Source of the DNA: an uncultured Ellagibacter sp.
GTDB taxonomy: Bacteria > Actinomycetota > Coriobacteriia > Coriobacteriales > Eggerthellaceae
Direction: 5' to 3'
Assembly: GCF_934617235.1 (NCBI RefSeq)
Contig: NZ_CAKTTZ010000001.1
Location: forward strand, 62,001 to 126,000
Length of the DNA stretch: 64,000 nt
The translations under genes and the position numbers were made by a program. Shown here piece after piece: positions 9,516 to 18,811 of this stretch; positions within the stretch are counted from its first letter, which is position 1; each line of letters starts with the position of its first letter. The notes below the pieces were generated by a model. It was given only the letters and a program-made list of their open reading frames with translations, searched no databases and was not told the origin of the DNA.

Positions 9516-10598
9516 CTAAAGCGAGAACACCCCGACCGCTATCGCGTTCACCATAATCTGAGCCATCGTTGCGCGATCGACGGTGGCCGCGGGCTCAACA
9601 TAGCGCGTCCCGCTTTCGTTCACACCGTTCACCACGCCCTCGCTCAGGCACCACGCAATTGAGTCCGCCGCCCAATCGGGCACGCTTTGCGCGTCGGGCA
9701 TGCTCTCAAGTTTTGCGCGATCCGCCCCCTCGACACTGTGCCCGCAAAGCTCGTGCGCGGTGTTCGCAATCATCACGCAAAGCTGCTCGCGGGGAATGCT
9801 CGCATCAGGATCGAAGCAGAGAACGCCATTCTTCTCCACACCGTGGATCACGCCGTTTTCAACCGCCCAGTTCGCAGCCTCGGTATAGAACGTGCCGGAT
9901 TCCACATCGTCCATCTTCGTGCGATTCTTCGCCGCCTGGGCGTTGTAGTTCTTTGAAGCCGTCGGCTGGAAATAGCGCCACAGTATGGTCGCCGCCTGAG
10001 CGCGCGTCAGCGAATCCGACGGGCCGAACGTACCGTCATCGTAGCCGGTCATAAGGCCCATCGCCGAAACCTCGAGCACCGCGTCGTGATACCAGGAGCC
10101 CTCGGGCACATCGGGATAGGGCGCTTCCGTGGAATAGCAAGCCGCGAACGAACCCTCCTTGCCTTGATGGCCCGCGCGATACGTCACCTCGACCCGATAC
10201 TCGCCCGCCTCCAAATCCACCGTGCGCGACAAGGCGCAATCCTTTTGGATATAGGAGAAGTACACATTGTCGGCGGCAACTTCCTCCCCCTCGGAATTCA
10301 CAATCGACACTGAGAAGTAGTTGTGCCCGCAGGGAAGCGTCCAGGTGTAATCAAAACGCACCTTGCCAGCTTTTGCGAGCACGATGCGGTAGGCGTACCC
10401 CGAGTTGTTCTTGAGATAGGTCGTTTCCTTAGCAACGCCCGTGGGAAGATCGACCGTCTCGTATTTTTGGGCAGGCGCGCTGACGAGGGCATCGCCTCCA
10501 TCTTGCAACTTTTCGCTCGCCAATGCCGGAGTCGGCAGGCAGATTCCCACCGCAAGAACGATCGAGAGCACCGATGCCATCAGGGGCCGATTCGCCAT
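9516..10598 (-). CDS. Secreted protein with three S-layer homology (SLH) domains
   Basis: 360 residues. The start at 10598 has AGGAGG 5 bases upstream. A Sec signal peptide covers residues 1-27 (LPTPALA cleavage region). Residues about 45-158 form a beta-rich domain of unknown role. Three SLH modules follow at about 161-209 (YPDVPEGSWYHDAV, GYDDGTFGPSDSLTRAQ), 228-284 and 300-352. SLH modules bind secondary cell-wall polymers, so this is probably wall-anchored. The bases 10599-10855 after the dms operon hold no gene or clear terminator. Confidence 0.82.
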   Translation of the reverse strand: MANRPLMASVLSIVLAVGICLPTPALASEKLQDGGDALVSAPAQKYETVDLPTGVAKETTYLKNNSGYAYRIVLAKAGKVRFDYTWTLPCGHNYFSVSIVNSEGEEVAADNVYFSYIQKDCALSRTVDLEAGEYRVEVTYRAGHQGKEGSFAACYSTEAPYPDVPEGSWYHDAVLEVSAMGLMTGYDDGTFGPSDSLTRAQAATILWRYFQPTASKNYNAQAAKNRTKMDDVESGTFYTEAANWAVENGVIHGVEKNGVLCFDPDASIPREQLCVMIANTAHELCGHSVEGADRAKLESMPDAQSVPDWAADSIAWCLSEGVVNGVNESGTRYVEPAATVDRATMAQIMVNAIAVGVFSL

Positions 10599-10855
10599 TG
10601 TTCCTCCTACGTTATTCCACATTTGTGGCATTAATGATAACGCGAAGGGGTATCGGTTTCACCCAGGGATGACTAAGAGCCGCAAAAACTGCGGAGGCGG
10701 AGGGGCGGCAAGAGCGGAGGCTTCGGGTTTGAAGCTGGGAGAGCGAAGGCTTCGGGGGTCGTCAATCGGGAACCCGAGGGCGCAAGGGCGAGAAGAAGGA
10801 GGGGTATTCAAGAGGCGAAACTGGGACAACCTTGAGAGCGGCAGCCGCAAGCGCC

Positions 10856-11767
10856 CTAGAAGCTGATGCCTACCGTCATGTGCATCATGTAGAAGGAAAA
10901 GCGCATCACGAAAATCCCCGCGAGCACGAGCAACGCCGCAACCGAGGAGCGGACGACCGTAATCGTCATCTCGTCGGGAGAGGCCTTATCGTCGCGTGAA
11001 ACGGAGGGCCTGAACAGCGACGTCGCGTCCACGCAGATTCCCGCTGCCGAGAAAATGGCGAAGACGCCGACAAGCAGCGCATAGTGCGGCACCAGGTCGC
11101 CAGCGGTCGAGACCGCGTTCTCTGCCTGAAGCACGCTTGCCCCTTGAAGGACATACACGACGAGGCATGCCGCGAAGGCGACAATCGCAAGCAGGAGCAT
11201 CAAGCGTCCAAAGCGATTTCCCCGCGACTTCCATCTCGCTGCTCGCAGGCCCACAATCGCGAGGATCGGACCGCCCAAAAGCGCGTTCGTCCAAAGGCTC
11301 ACCGGGGAAAACGGCGTATCCCACGTGATGATGGTATCTGCGGAATACGCGAAGGCGATAGCCGTAATGCATACAACCGCGCTGAGGCACGCCCCGATGG
11401 CAAGAAGCCGCTGAACCAGGCGGCGAGGTTTCTGGGCGAACGAGTAAAGCCAGTACACGCCCGCGAACGCGAGGAAGATGACGGCATTGAGCACCTCGTT
11501 GGAAAGCGGGCTTCTCCCCACCCCCATAAACACGTAGAGCGCGTTCGCCGGATTCCCCAAATGCGTTGCCGACGCGACAAGCCCCACCAGGGACACGATG
11601 AGCGGGATGCAGAGCGCCTTGTCGATGCGGCGATGAGCATCGTCGGGCAGCCCTCCCCGTATGATGGGAAGCGACATGAGCGCGTATGCCACCGCCCCCG
11701 ACGGCGCAAGCGTCGTGAACAGCACGAGCGTAATCTCGCTGAATGCGGTGGCGAATCCCGTCGACAT
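10856..11767 (-). CDS. DmsC-family membrane anchor subunit (second copy)
   Basis: 303-residue integral membrane protein with about eight hydrophobic helices. It resembles the DmsC/NrfD-type quinol-oxidising anchor of DMSO-type reductases. Its N-terminus (FSEITLVLFTTLAPSGAVAY) matches that of the first copy at 12536-13399 (AELPLALFTTLAPLGAGAF), so the two are paralogues. It is the last gene of the dms operon, 9 bases after torD, with AGGGG before the ATG. It may be an alternative anchor or serve another catalytic subunit. Confidence 0.78.
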   Translation of the reverse strand: MSTGFATAFSEITLVLFTTLAPSGAVAYALMSLPIIRGGLPDDAHRRIDKALCIPLIVSLVGLVASATHLGNPANALYVFMGVGRSPLSNEVLNAVIFLAFAGVYWLYSFAQKPRRLVQRLLAIGACLSAVVCITAIAFAYSADTIITWDTPFSPVSLWTNALLGGPILAIVGLRAARWKSRGNRFGRLMLLLAIVAFAACLVVYVLQGASVLQAENAVSTAGDLVPHYALLVGVFAIFSAAGICVDATSLFRPSVSRDDKASPDEMTITVVRSSVAALLVLAGIFVMRFSFYMMHMTVGISF

Positions 11768-11776
11768 GATGGACCC

Positions 11777-12418
11777 CTACTTGTAGAAGCGCGGAAGCTT
11801 CACGGAAAGCCCGCGGAAGTCCTGAATACCGAGAAGCGTGGATCGCGTCAGCGTGGCAAGGCCGCAATAGAAGGGATGGCTGGCGGCTTCGGCGAGTTTT
11901 TCCAGGTAATGAGGGGCCCAGGTGAGCAGGTGGCCGCAAAGGTACTCATCGAGCGCATCGGGTTTCGTGCGACAAAGATGGGACATAAGCGCAAGCATGA
12001 GCCCGATGTGGTCCTCGGGAGTCTTCTCGTCAGTCGCCCGCGCGACGCCGTGTTCGCGCATCCATGCGCGCAGCGCAAGCGTCGTCTCGCCGAAGATGAC
12101 GCACTCGCGATCGGTGTAGACCGACCCCCATGGCGGAGCGGCAAGGTGCCCCGGTCCCACGAAAAGCGCCCGGTATTCCCAAACGAGGTCGTCGGTAACG
12201 CCGTCCGCAAGCCCCGCGACCATTTCCCGAAGCGCCTGGGCAGACGAGGCCGCCTCGGCAAAGGGCCATTCACGAGCCGCCGCGTCAGCATCGAGCGCCG
12301 CAAAGGCGGAAAAGGACGCCTGAGCCCCGCCCGTCTTCGGGTCTTCCAAGAAAAATGGCGCAAGCGTGTCGCCCACGAAAGCGATGGCTTCGAGCATCTC
12401 GTCAGTCTGTTCGGCCAT
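11777..12418 (-). CDS. TorD/DmsD-family chaperone for the molybdoenzyme
   Basis: 213 residues, helical and acidic, with the family pattern EYRALFVGPGHLAAPPWGSV and a C-terminal HLLTWAPHYLEKL. Such cytoplasmic chaperones bind the Tat signal of the catalytic subunit and hold export until the cofactor is inserted. It sits between the two dmsC genes; AGAGGGG precedes the ATG. Confidence 0.82.
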   Translation of the reverse strand: MAEQTDEMLEAIAFVGDTLAPFFLEDPKTGGAQASFSAFAALDADAAAREWPFAEAASSAQALREMVAGLADGVTDDLVWEYRALFVGPGHLAAPPWGSVYTDRECVIFGETTLALRAWMREHGVARATDEKTPEDHIGLMLALMSHLCRTKPDALDEYLCGHLLTWAPHYLEKLAEAASHPFYCGLATLTRSTLLGIQDFRGLSVKLPRFYK

Positions 12419-12455
12419 GTCGAACCCCCTCTAATTCTGCCAGTTGAATATAGCA

Positions 12456-12491
12456 CAAGCTCCGCTACTGGGAAGGCGGTAGCAGAGCTTG
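12456..12491. promoter_or_regulatory. Intercistronic hairpin between dmsC and torD
   Basis: A 13-bp stem (CAAGCTCCGCTAC against GTAGCAGAGCTTG, 12 of 13 paired) with a 10-nt loop in the 117-base gap of the dms operon. There is no T-run in either direction, so mRNA processing, stability or partial attenuation is more likely than termination. Confidence 0.5.
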
Positions 12492-12535
12492 CTTCTCTTG
12501 GGCCGTATAGGCTGGTCAAGAGCGTGTAAAGTGGA

Positions 12536-13399
12536 CTATCCGAAGTAGATGCCCACCGACATCTGGATTGCGTAGAACGCCATGCGGGCCAAGAAGATGC
12601 CCACCACGGCCGCGACGAGGGCCGCTGCGGCAAGTCCGGTTGCAGCTTCCTTCTTCGTGGCGACGAAGACGAGCGCTGCGGCTACCGCGACGAGTGCCAG
12701 GCCCACGATGGCGGGAAGAAGCGCACCAGATACCAGGTCAGCCCCTGAGACGAGCGCGTTCTGCATACCAGAGGCCATGGCAAGCTGACCAGCAAGGCCC
12801 ACGATGGCAAGCACTGCGCCCGCAACAGCGAGCCCCATGATGGTCGTCTTGAAGGCACCCTTACAGGCATCGGCCCACACGCCCACGCTTGCGAGGACGA
12901 GCGCCGCGGTGGCAGCACCGCCGACGAGCGTGAAGCCGAGCATCTGCACGGGAACAAGCGGCGTGTTCCACGTAGCGATGGTGCTCATGACGTACGCAAG
13001 ACCGGTGAAGATGGCGAAGATTACGGCCAGCACGGCCACGACGGCGGCGAAGCCCTGACGTGCAGATCCGCAAAGCTTGCCCGCATTCACAACGATCACG
13101 TATACGATGGCGACGATCGCGAACACGCAACCGGCGATGATCTCGTTGGACATCGGAGAGCCCGCGCCCAAGAACACCGAGGGAGCGTTCATCGGAGTTG
13201 CAAGGTGGAAGAACGCGCAGATGAAGCCAACAATCACGATTGCGAGCGGGAAAATGGTACCGCGATCGATCTTCTTCAGCTGCTCGCTTGAGAACCTCGT
13301 GGTGAAGAAAGCGCACGCGAGGGCGATAAACGCGCCCGCACCCAGCGGCGCCAGTGTGGTGAAAAGCGCCAAAGGCAGCTCAGCAACGGAAAACTGCAT
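12536..13399 (-). CDS. dmsC: DMSO reductase-type membrane anchor subunit
   Basis: 287 residues with about eight membrane helices, DmsC family. The protein should anchor DmsAB in the membrane and take electrons from menaquinol. The ATG lies directly after the dmsB stop codon (1-base gap), which implies translational coupling. The very Ala-rich composition fits the local high GC. Confidence 0.85.
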   Translation of the reverse strand: MQFSVAELPLALFTTLAPLGAGAFIALACAFFTTRFSSEQLKKIDRGTIFPLAIVIVGFICAFFHLATPMNAPSVFLGAGSPMSNEIIAGCVFAIVAIVYVIVVNAGKLCGSARQGFAAVVAVLAVIFAIFTGLAYVMSTIATWNTPLVPVQMLGFTLVGGAATAALVLASVGVWADACKGAFKTTIMGLAVAGAVLAIVGLAGQLAMASGMQNALVSGADLVSGALLPAIVGLALVAVAAALVFVATKKEAATGLAAAALVAAVVGIFLARMAFYAIQMSVGIYFG

Positions 13400-13400
13400 G

Positions 13401-14024
13401 CTACATCACCTCCAGGGGGTTAGCTACCAGACCAGCGACGTTTTGCGCACGCTTGGCGGCAGGGCATTCTTTCACGACAATATTCGGGTGGGTATAACTC
13501 GCGTCAGGCAGAGGGGGAACGCTGTCGACGCCGTCGTACTTTTTGCGAATGTCCTCGATGGGGCCGAAATCGAGGGCGCGAAGCGGGCAGGCATCCACGC
13601 AGATGGGGTTCTTCCCCTCAGCCACGCGTTCCGCGCAGCCGTTGCATTTCACGCTGTGGCCCTTTTCGCGATCAACCTTTGGGGCGTTATAGGGACACGC
13701 CATATGGCAGTACCCGCAGCCTATGCACTTGTGCTCGTCGACGGAGACGAGACCTGTGTCGGCATCCTTGTGCATCGCCGTAGTCGGACACACGTTTACG
13801 CAGGCGGGGTCGTCGCAATGCTGACAGCCGAGCGACACGTGGTAGACGAAGCAATCCTGTGTGTAAGTGCCATCGGCCTGCGTTTGCCAGCCGCCGCCTT
13901 CGCAGTCGTACACATGTCGATAGGCGAAATCGACGCCCAAATCCTTGTAGTCCTTGCAAGCTATCTCGCACGTGCGGCATCCGGTGCAACGCGTGCTGTC
14001 GAAATAGAATCCGTACTGTTTCAT
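13401..14024 (-). CDS. dmsB: DMSO reductase-type iron-sulfur subunit
   Basis: 207 residues with four [4Fe-4S] cysteine groups: CTGCRTCEIACKDY near residue 13, CQHCDDPACVNVCP, CIGCGYCHMACPY, and CNGC...CVDACP. It passes electrons from the membrane anchor to the molybdenum subunit. It carries no signal peptide and is probably exported with DmsA by Tat. It lies 14 bases downstream of dmsA. Confidence 0.92.
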   Translation of the reverse strand: MKQYGFYFDSTRCTGCRTCEIACKDYKDLGVDFAYRHVYDCEGGGWQTQADGTYTQDCFVYHVSLGCQHCDDPACVNVCPTTAMHKDADTGLVSVDEHKCIGCGYCHMACPYNAPKVDREKGHSVKCNGCAERVAEGKNPICVDACPLRALDFGPIEDIRKKYDGVDSVPPLPDASYTHPNIVVKECPAAKRAQNVAGLVANPLEVM

Positions 14025-14038
14025 TCTCGTCTACCCCC

Positions 14039-16513
14039 TTACGCCTTCGAAACCTGAACGATCATTGAGTGAGCAGTGCCGTTGCCCTTCGCGAGAGGCG
14101 TCGGCTTGTAGACGGACAGCGTGTTGACGCACCCGCCGGTGTCGATCTTGTCGCCGAACATGTCCGCCTTATGCCATGCGCCCTGCGGGATACCGACAGT
14201 GCCGGGGACGATACGCGGGGTGACCTTCGCCTCGATGCGGATTTCGCCTGCCGGGCTCTTAACAGCAAGCATGTCACCGTCCATGATGTTGCGCGGTTCC
14301 GCATCGGCGGGGTTGATCCACAGCTGCTGACGTGCGACTTTTTCGAGCTCTTCGATAAAGCCGAACGAGCTGTGGGTACGGCTCTTGTGGTGGAATCCCG
14401 AGCAATAGAGCGGGAACTCGCTGGTCACGCTTCCGTAGCCATGGAAGCCTTCAGAAAAGACCGGAATCGGGTTGATGACTTCATCCTCGGCGAGTTCCCA
14501 AGTATCGTTCAGGTTCGCAAGCGTTTCCGAATAGATTTCGATCTTGCCCGACGGCGTCGCCAAGGGGTGCTCATCGGGGTCATCGCGGAAGCTCTTGAGA
14601 CCAATTGCCGGCTCGAGCGCGCGCTTGTAGACGCCCTGCTTCTGGATTTCCTCCCAGCTCGGCATCTTATCGTCAGCCTTCGCGCCCTTCTTGTACAGGT
14701 ACTCGATCCAATCGTCGTGCGTGCGGCCCTCGGTGAATTCCTCCTTGAGCCCAAAGCGATCGGCGATATCGGCGCACACATCGTAGTTGCTGCGGCACTC
14801 TCCCGGCGGCTCCTGCGCCGGGGTTCCGACGACGACACCGGTGTAGTACTCGGAGTAGCCCTGCGTCTGCAGGTTCATCTGCTCGGAGCGCATCGCGTCA
14901 GGAAGCAGCAGGTCAGCGTACTTCGCGGAGTCGGTCATGACGGTATCCCACACCAAGATGAACTCGCACTTGCTCTCGTCGGAGAGGACATCGTGGGTGT
15001 AGTTGATGTCGCCATGCTGGTTCGTCAGGCAATTCCCCGCGTAGTTCCAGATGAATTTCAGGTCGCTGCCGAGTTTTTCAGCGCCCATGATTCCTGCGTT
15101 CGTTGCGGTCATCTTGCGACCGTGATCGACCGCGTTAACCCACTGGTACACGGGAAGCGTCGTCTTGATCGGATTAGTGAAGGGGATTTTGCCAACCAGG
15201 TACGTGGGGGGCTCCGCCTCACGCTGGCCCGTATTGGTTCCAGGCAGGCCGATTTGTCCGATCAGGATGGGCAACATGCAGATGGCGCGGGTGGCGTCCT
15301 CGCCATTGGTGTGGCGCTGAGGACCCCATCCCTGGCAAATGAACGGAGCTTCCGCCGAAGCGATCATGTCGGCAAGCTCGCGAATCTTGCTTGCCGGGAT
15401 TTGCGTGATCGGAGCCGCCCATTCGGGGGTCTTCTCGATCTTGTCGTAACCGGTGCCCATGATGTAGTCCTTGTAGGACTTGTTTTTGCCCTTCGCAGAT
15501 TCGGGCATCGTGTCGTCATCGTAACCAACGCAGTACTTGTCGAGGAATTCCTTGTCGATCTTGTCTCCCTTGATCCACTCGTAGGCGATGGCCGAAACGA
15601 GGGCGGCGTCAGTACCTGGACGAATGGGGAGCCACTCATCGGGATGACCCGAAGAGGATTCGTTCAGGCGGTAGTCGATATTTACGATCTTTCCGCCACG
15701 ACCAAGGACAGCCTCGCGCATGAGAGCATAATCCCAGACGGCATTCGCGCCGCCCATGCGCGTCTCAGCAGGGCTGTTGCCGAACATGACCACGAGGTCG
15801 GAATGCGCTTCGGCTTCCGAGAAGGAGCTCGCGTTCACGTTATCGTACGGGCTGAACTTAGTCGCCTTCTTCCCCAGCGTTTTATGGATACCCGTTTTCG
15901 CGTCGGCAATGTTGCTCGAGCTGCCGTACATGTAGGGCATGATCGCCTGGAGCATATGCGTGGAATAGTCGTATCCCTGATTCACATAGCCGCCGAGCAG
16001 GGAGAGAAGGCGCTGAATGGGCGCGCGACCCGTCGCGCTGTACATTCCCGTTGCGTAGTTGATGTAGATTGCCTCGTTGCCGTATTTGTCGATGGTCTTT
16101 TTCAGCTGCTCCACGATGATGTCGATGGCTTCATCCCAGCTGATTCGCTCGAACTTGCCTTCGCCGCGCTTACCCACGCGCTTCATGGGATACAGCAAGC
16201 GATCGGGGCTGTTCAGCCAACGACGCATGGCGCGGCCCCTCAGGCAAGCACGCGCCTGCAGATCCGTGCTCCCAAGATTGTCGGTTTCCATGTACTGGAT
16301 TTTGCCGTCTTTGCTGTGCCACTGGAAGATGCAGTTTCCACCGCAGTTCACGTTGCACTGAGACCAGTGGATTTCATCGGCCGCCTCGGCGAAAGCCGGC
16401 GCTGTCGAGTTGAACAGCGGCCCCGTCGCCGCGGTTCCGCCGACAGCCGCTAAGGCGCCGAGAGCACCCGCCGTCTTGACGAACGTGCGACGGTTTACGT
16501 TCATGTTTGGCAT
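14039..16513 (-). CDS. dmsA: DMSO reductase-family molybdopterin catalytic subunit, Tat-exported
   Basis: 824 residues. The start at 16513 follows GGAAGGGAG; an in-frame ATG at 16597 has no site and would bury the Tat signal (NRRTFVKTAG, residues 7-16). Cys53, Cys57, Cys61 and Cys90 form the N-terminal [4Fe-4S] motif. Ser184 in YDYST aligns with the Mo-ligating serine of E. coli DmsA. Long stretches match DmsA: EWLPIRPGTDAALV, QGWGPQRHTNGE, WNYAGNCLTNQH, DEHPLATPSGKIEIYS. The enzyme likely reduces an S- or N-oxide outside the cytoplasmic membrane; the true substrate is uncertain because Eggerthellaceae carry many diverged paralogues. Confidence 0.9.
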   Translation of the reverse strand: MPNMNVNRRTFVKTAGALGALAAVGGTAATGPLFNSTAPAFAEAADEIHWSQCNVNCGGNCIFQWHSKDGKIQYMETDNLGSTDLQARACLRGRAMRRWLNSPDRLLYPMKRVGKRGEGKFERISWDEAIDIIVEQLKKTIDKYGNEAIYINYATGMYSATGRAPIQRLLSLLGGYVNQGYDYSTHMLQAIMPYMYGSSSNIADAKTGIHKTLGKKATKFSPYDNVNASSFSEAEAHSDLVVMFGNSPAETRMGGANAVWDYALMREAVLGRGGKIVNIDYRLNESSSGHPDEWLPIRPGTDAALVSAIAYEWIKGDKIDKEFLDKYCVGYDDDTMPESAKGKNKSYKDYIMGTGYDKIEKTPEWAAPITQIPASKIRELADMIASAEAPFICQGWGPQRHTNGEDATRAICMLPILIGQIGLPGTNTGQREAEPPTYLVGKIPFTNPIKTTLPVYQWVNAVDHGRKMTATNAGIMGAEKLGSDLKFIWNYAGNCLTNQHGDINYTHDVLSDESKCEFILVWDTVMTDSAKYADLLLPDAMRSEQMNLQTQGYSEYYTGVVVGTPAQEPPGECRSNYDVCADIADRFGLKEEFTEGRTHDDWIEYLYKKGAKADDKMPSWEEIQKQGVYKRALEPAIGLKSFRDDPDEHPLATPSGKIEIYSETLANLNDTWELAEDEVINPIPVFSEGFHGYGSVTSEFPLYCSGFHHKSRTHSSFGFIEELEKVARQQLWINPADAEPRNIMDGDMLAVKSPAGEIRIEAKVTPRIVPGTVGIPQGAWHKADMFGDKIDTGGCVNTLSVYKPTPLAKGNGTAHSMIVQVSKA

Positions 16514-16681
16514 TTCAGTCTCCCTTCCTATCGCTTCCCCTGAGAAAGGGCGAGCCTCTGTGCTCGCCGCGAATCGCGGGCGTGGCTCCCGTTCCACCCC
16601 GCACGCGCCCTCCCGTCATGGGGTCTCGTCACAAGGACGCGCTTTCACACTGCACACGATATCTTCTTTCGCAGTCTCTCG

Positions 16682-16764
16682 TGTCACATAAAACGTGCGA
16701 ATTGTGAATTGTCGCAGGTCATACGCTTGCATGCGAGAAGGTATGTGACAATTTCGTCTCACAT
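16682..16764. promoter_or_regulatory. Inverted repeats in the dmsA / LuxR divergent region, candidate operator
   Basis: ATGTGA-N10-TCACAT lies at 16743-16764. TGTCACATA at 16682-16690 is a perfect inverted copy of TATGTGACA at 16742-16750. The 379-bp divergent region 16514-16892 holds no gene I support. The repeated TGTGA/TCACA half-sites suggest binding by the adjacent LuxR regulator or a CRP/FNR-type protein, although N10 is wider than the usual CRP spacing of N6. Confidence 0.5.
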
Positions 16765-16892
16765 GAGTACAGTTAAACGGCCGACGCAACCCACGGTCGA
16801 CCCTCATGATTGCTATACTGAACCAACTTACAGCGCCTTCGACTAGCATCCCTGAACCAAAAGGGCGACCGCGGAGCAACCCGAGGAGGAAC

Positions 16893-18536
16893 GTGGCCAA
16901 GACCGCGCTGACATATCTTTCGCGTCCCAACGTGGCCTCGCTGGGGTACGCGCTTTTCCTCGCGATCAATGCTGCGGGCGTTTGGGGCGGCGTGTTCCCG
17001 TTCCTTCCTTTGAGTTTTCAAACGCCGGAAATCATCTTCTGGTTCTTCCTCGCCCAGTCGCTCGTGTTCTCGCTGTGCTACTTCGCGAGCGCCGTGGGCG
17101 TGTACTTCCTTCCGGGGCCGACACGCCGATTTCTTGTGCGGCTCGCCTGCATCCCCTATCTCCTGGGATGGTGCTGCCTTATCGCCGCGATTTACATCGA
17201 CTGGGCCGCCCTCCCGCTCGTCATCGTGGGTGGTGCGTTTTTGGGACTCGGATCGGCCGGCTTCTACATGCTGTGGCAGCGTCTGTTCGCAAGCTTTGAC
17301 TCCGACCGCGGAAACCTCGACCTCATCCGCGGCACGGCATATGGCGCCGTTTTGTACTTCGGGCTCTACGCCATCCCCCAAGCGGTGACCGCCTTCCTCA
17401 TCCCGCTGGTCTTCATGCCGCTGTTCGGGCTGGCCATCGTGCTGAAAAGCCGGGAAATCGACCTTGACCAGCCGATGTTCGAAGACGTGCCGCACGAGAA
17501 CGCGGCGGTGTACCGCGCCGTGGTCCGCGACTACTGGCGAAGCGCCCTCTGCGTCGGCGCCATCGGCTTTTGTACCGGCATCATGCGTGCACTTGCAATC
17601 GGAGAACCCCAGGTCGGATCGCTCGTGAACATGCTTTCAATGGCCGCCTCATTCGTCGGCGCCATCACCATGCTCGCGCTGTGGAAGGTGAAGAGCGTGC
17701 GTTTCAACGTCGTCGGCCTCTACCGCATGGCGTTCCCCTTCGTGATTACGTCGTTTTTGCTTCTCCCCTTCACCCCACTCGAGTACGCGCGCTGGCAGGC
17801 CGCCATCCTGTACGCGGTCTACAGCGTGGTCATCATGCTCATGATGATCCAATGCGCCCAAGCCTCGCGCGACCGCGGTATTAACCCGGTGTTTATCTAT
17901 GGCTTCTTCGGCGGCATCGTGTACACCTTACATGACGTGGGCTTTCTCGCTGGAACTTTCTCCGAGCAGGTGCGAATCTTAGGCATCGATCCTTTGGCGA
18001 CGACCGCGCTTGTCTCGCTATACCTTCTGGGATTTATGTTTTTCATCGGGCAGGGAGGCTTCAAGCGAGTCCTTCGACACGACCCGTCCGCCGAGAATAT
18101 CGAGCTGATCATGCTCGACAACCAACCCGACGGAAGCAAGGGCGGCGAAGACGCTCACGACTTAAGTGAGCACGACGAGAGCGGTCGCGATTCGGGTGGT
18201 CGCGACGGCGATCATGGCCTAGGTGGCCTCAGCGGCAGCCCCGTTTCGCAAACGGACGCTCCACGAGGGCGCGGCCGACGCAGCTTCGAGGGCGATTTCG
18301 AGTTGACCGACCGCCTCTCCAAGCAGGCGCAAGTCCTTCGCGAGCAATACCGGCTGAGCGCACGCGAAACGGAGGTCATGGAGTACATCGCGCGCGGGTA
18401 CACCGTCGCGCGCACTGCCGAAGAGCTCATCGTGTCCGAGAACACCATCCGCACGCACAGTAAGCGCATCTACGCGAAGCTCGACGTCCATAAAAAGCAA
18501 GAGCTCATTGACATGCTCAAAGCCGTCGAGCTGTAG
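16893..18536 (+). CDS. Membrane-spanning LuxR-family regulator next to the dms operon
   Basis: 547 residues from a GTG at 16893, which has GAGGAGGA just upstream. An in-frame ATG at 16806 lacks a site and adds a proline-rich, non-membrane 29-residue leader. About 12 membrane segments are followed by a hydrophilic Asp/Gly/His-rich linker (about residues 415-470) and a LuxR-type helix-turn-helix at the extreme C-terminus (LSARETEVMEYIARGYTVAR, SENTIRTHSKRIYAKLDVH). The architecture matches the regulator at 2603. Divergence from dmsA suggests it controls the reductase operon. Confidence 0.88.
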   Translation: MAKTALTYLSRPNVASLGYALFLAINAAGVWGGVFPFLPLSFQTPEIIFWFFLAQSLVFSLCYFASAVGVYFLPGPTRRFLVRLACIPYLLGWCCLIAAIYIDWAALPLVIVGGAFLGLGSAGFYMLWQRLFASFDSDRGNLDLIRGTAYGAVLYFGLYAIPQAVTAFLIPLVFMPLFGLAIVLKSREIDLDQPMFEDVPHENAAVYRAVVRDYWRSALCVGAIGFCTGIMRALAIGEPQVGSLVNMLSMAASFVGAITMLALWKVKSVRFNVVGLYRMAFPFVITSFLLLPFTPLEYARWQAAILYAVYSVVIMLMMIQCAQASRDRGINPVFIYGFFGGIVYTLHDVGFLAGTFSEQVRILGIDPLATTALVSLYLLGFMFFIGQGGFKRVLRHDPSAENIELIMLDNQPDGSKGGEDAHDLSEHDESGRDSGGRDGDHGLGGLSGSPVSQTDAPRGRGRRSFEGDFELTDRLSKQAQVLREQYRLSARETEVMEYIARGYTVARTAEELIVSENTIRTHSKRIYAKLDVHKKQELIDMLKAVEL

Positions 18537-18570
18537 GCCCACACGCCGCCTTCTTTCTTGAAAACCGCCG

Positions 18571-18598
18571 AGCGGGTGGGCAGTGTCGCCCGCCCGCT
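18571..18598 (+). terminator. Strong GC hairpin after the LuxR gene
   Basis: AGCGGGTGGGC pairs with GCCCGCCCGCT (one G-U) around a 6-base loop, 35 bases past the stop codon. There is no T-run, so intrinsic termination is uncertain. Confidence 0.4.
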
Positions 18599-18672
18599 TC
18601 CCCAAGGCCGCCGTGTCGGATAGCATTCCGCGACCGTTCCACGCCGCCTTCTTTCTCGATTTGCAGCCATGG

Positions 18673-18811
18673 GGACAAAAAGTGGCGATATGTGAGGAGT
18701 TTCCCATAGAGAACTTCTCTTCAACAAAATTGACCAGGGAAAACGCAGGGCAATACCAGCCAAGGCTTCTGAAGCCGCCCCTATCGGCTCACATATCGAC
18801 GTTTTTTGTCC
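18673..18811. repeat. Long imperfect inverted repeat in a gene-free gap
   Basis: Two 23-base arms (18673-18695 and 18789-18811) share GGACAAAAA and CGATATGTGA in opposite orientation, separated by 93 bases. They sit in the 497-bp gap 18537-19033, which has no supported gene. The same gap has a 17-bp direct repeat, CACGCCGCCTTCTTTCT, at 18542 and 18640. It may be a remnant of a small mobile element. Confidence 0.5.

Noticed and set aside
14069..16453. Long plus-strand open frame antisense to dmsA
   Set aside because: The minus-strand frame encodes a clear DmsA with Tat signal; the antisense frame is a codon-bias shadow with no recognisable motifs.
16743..16764. Canonical CRP site
   Set aside because: Half-sites match TGTGA/TCACA but are 10 bases apart rather than 6, so a true CRP site is not claimed.
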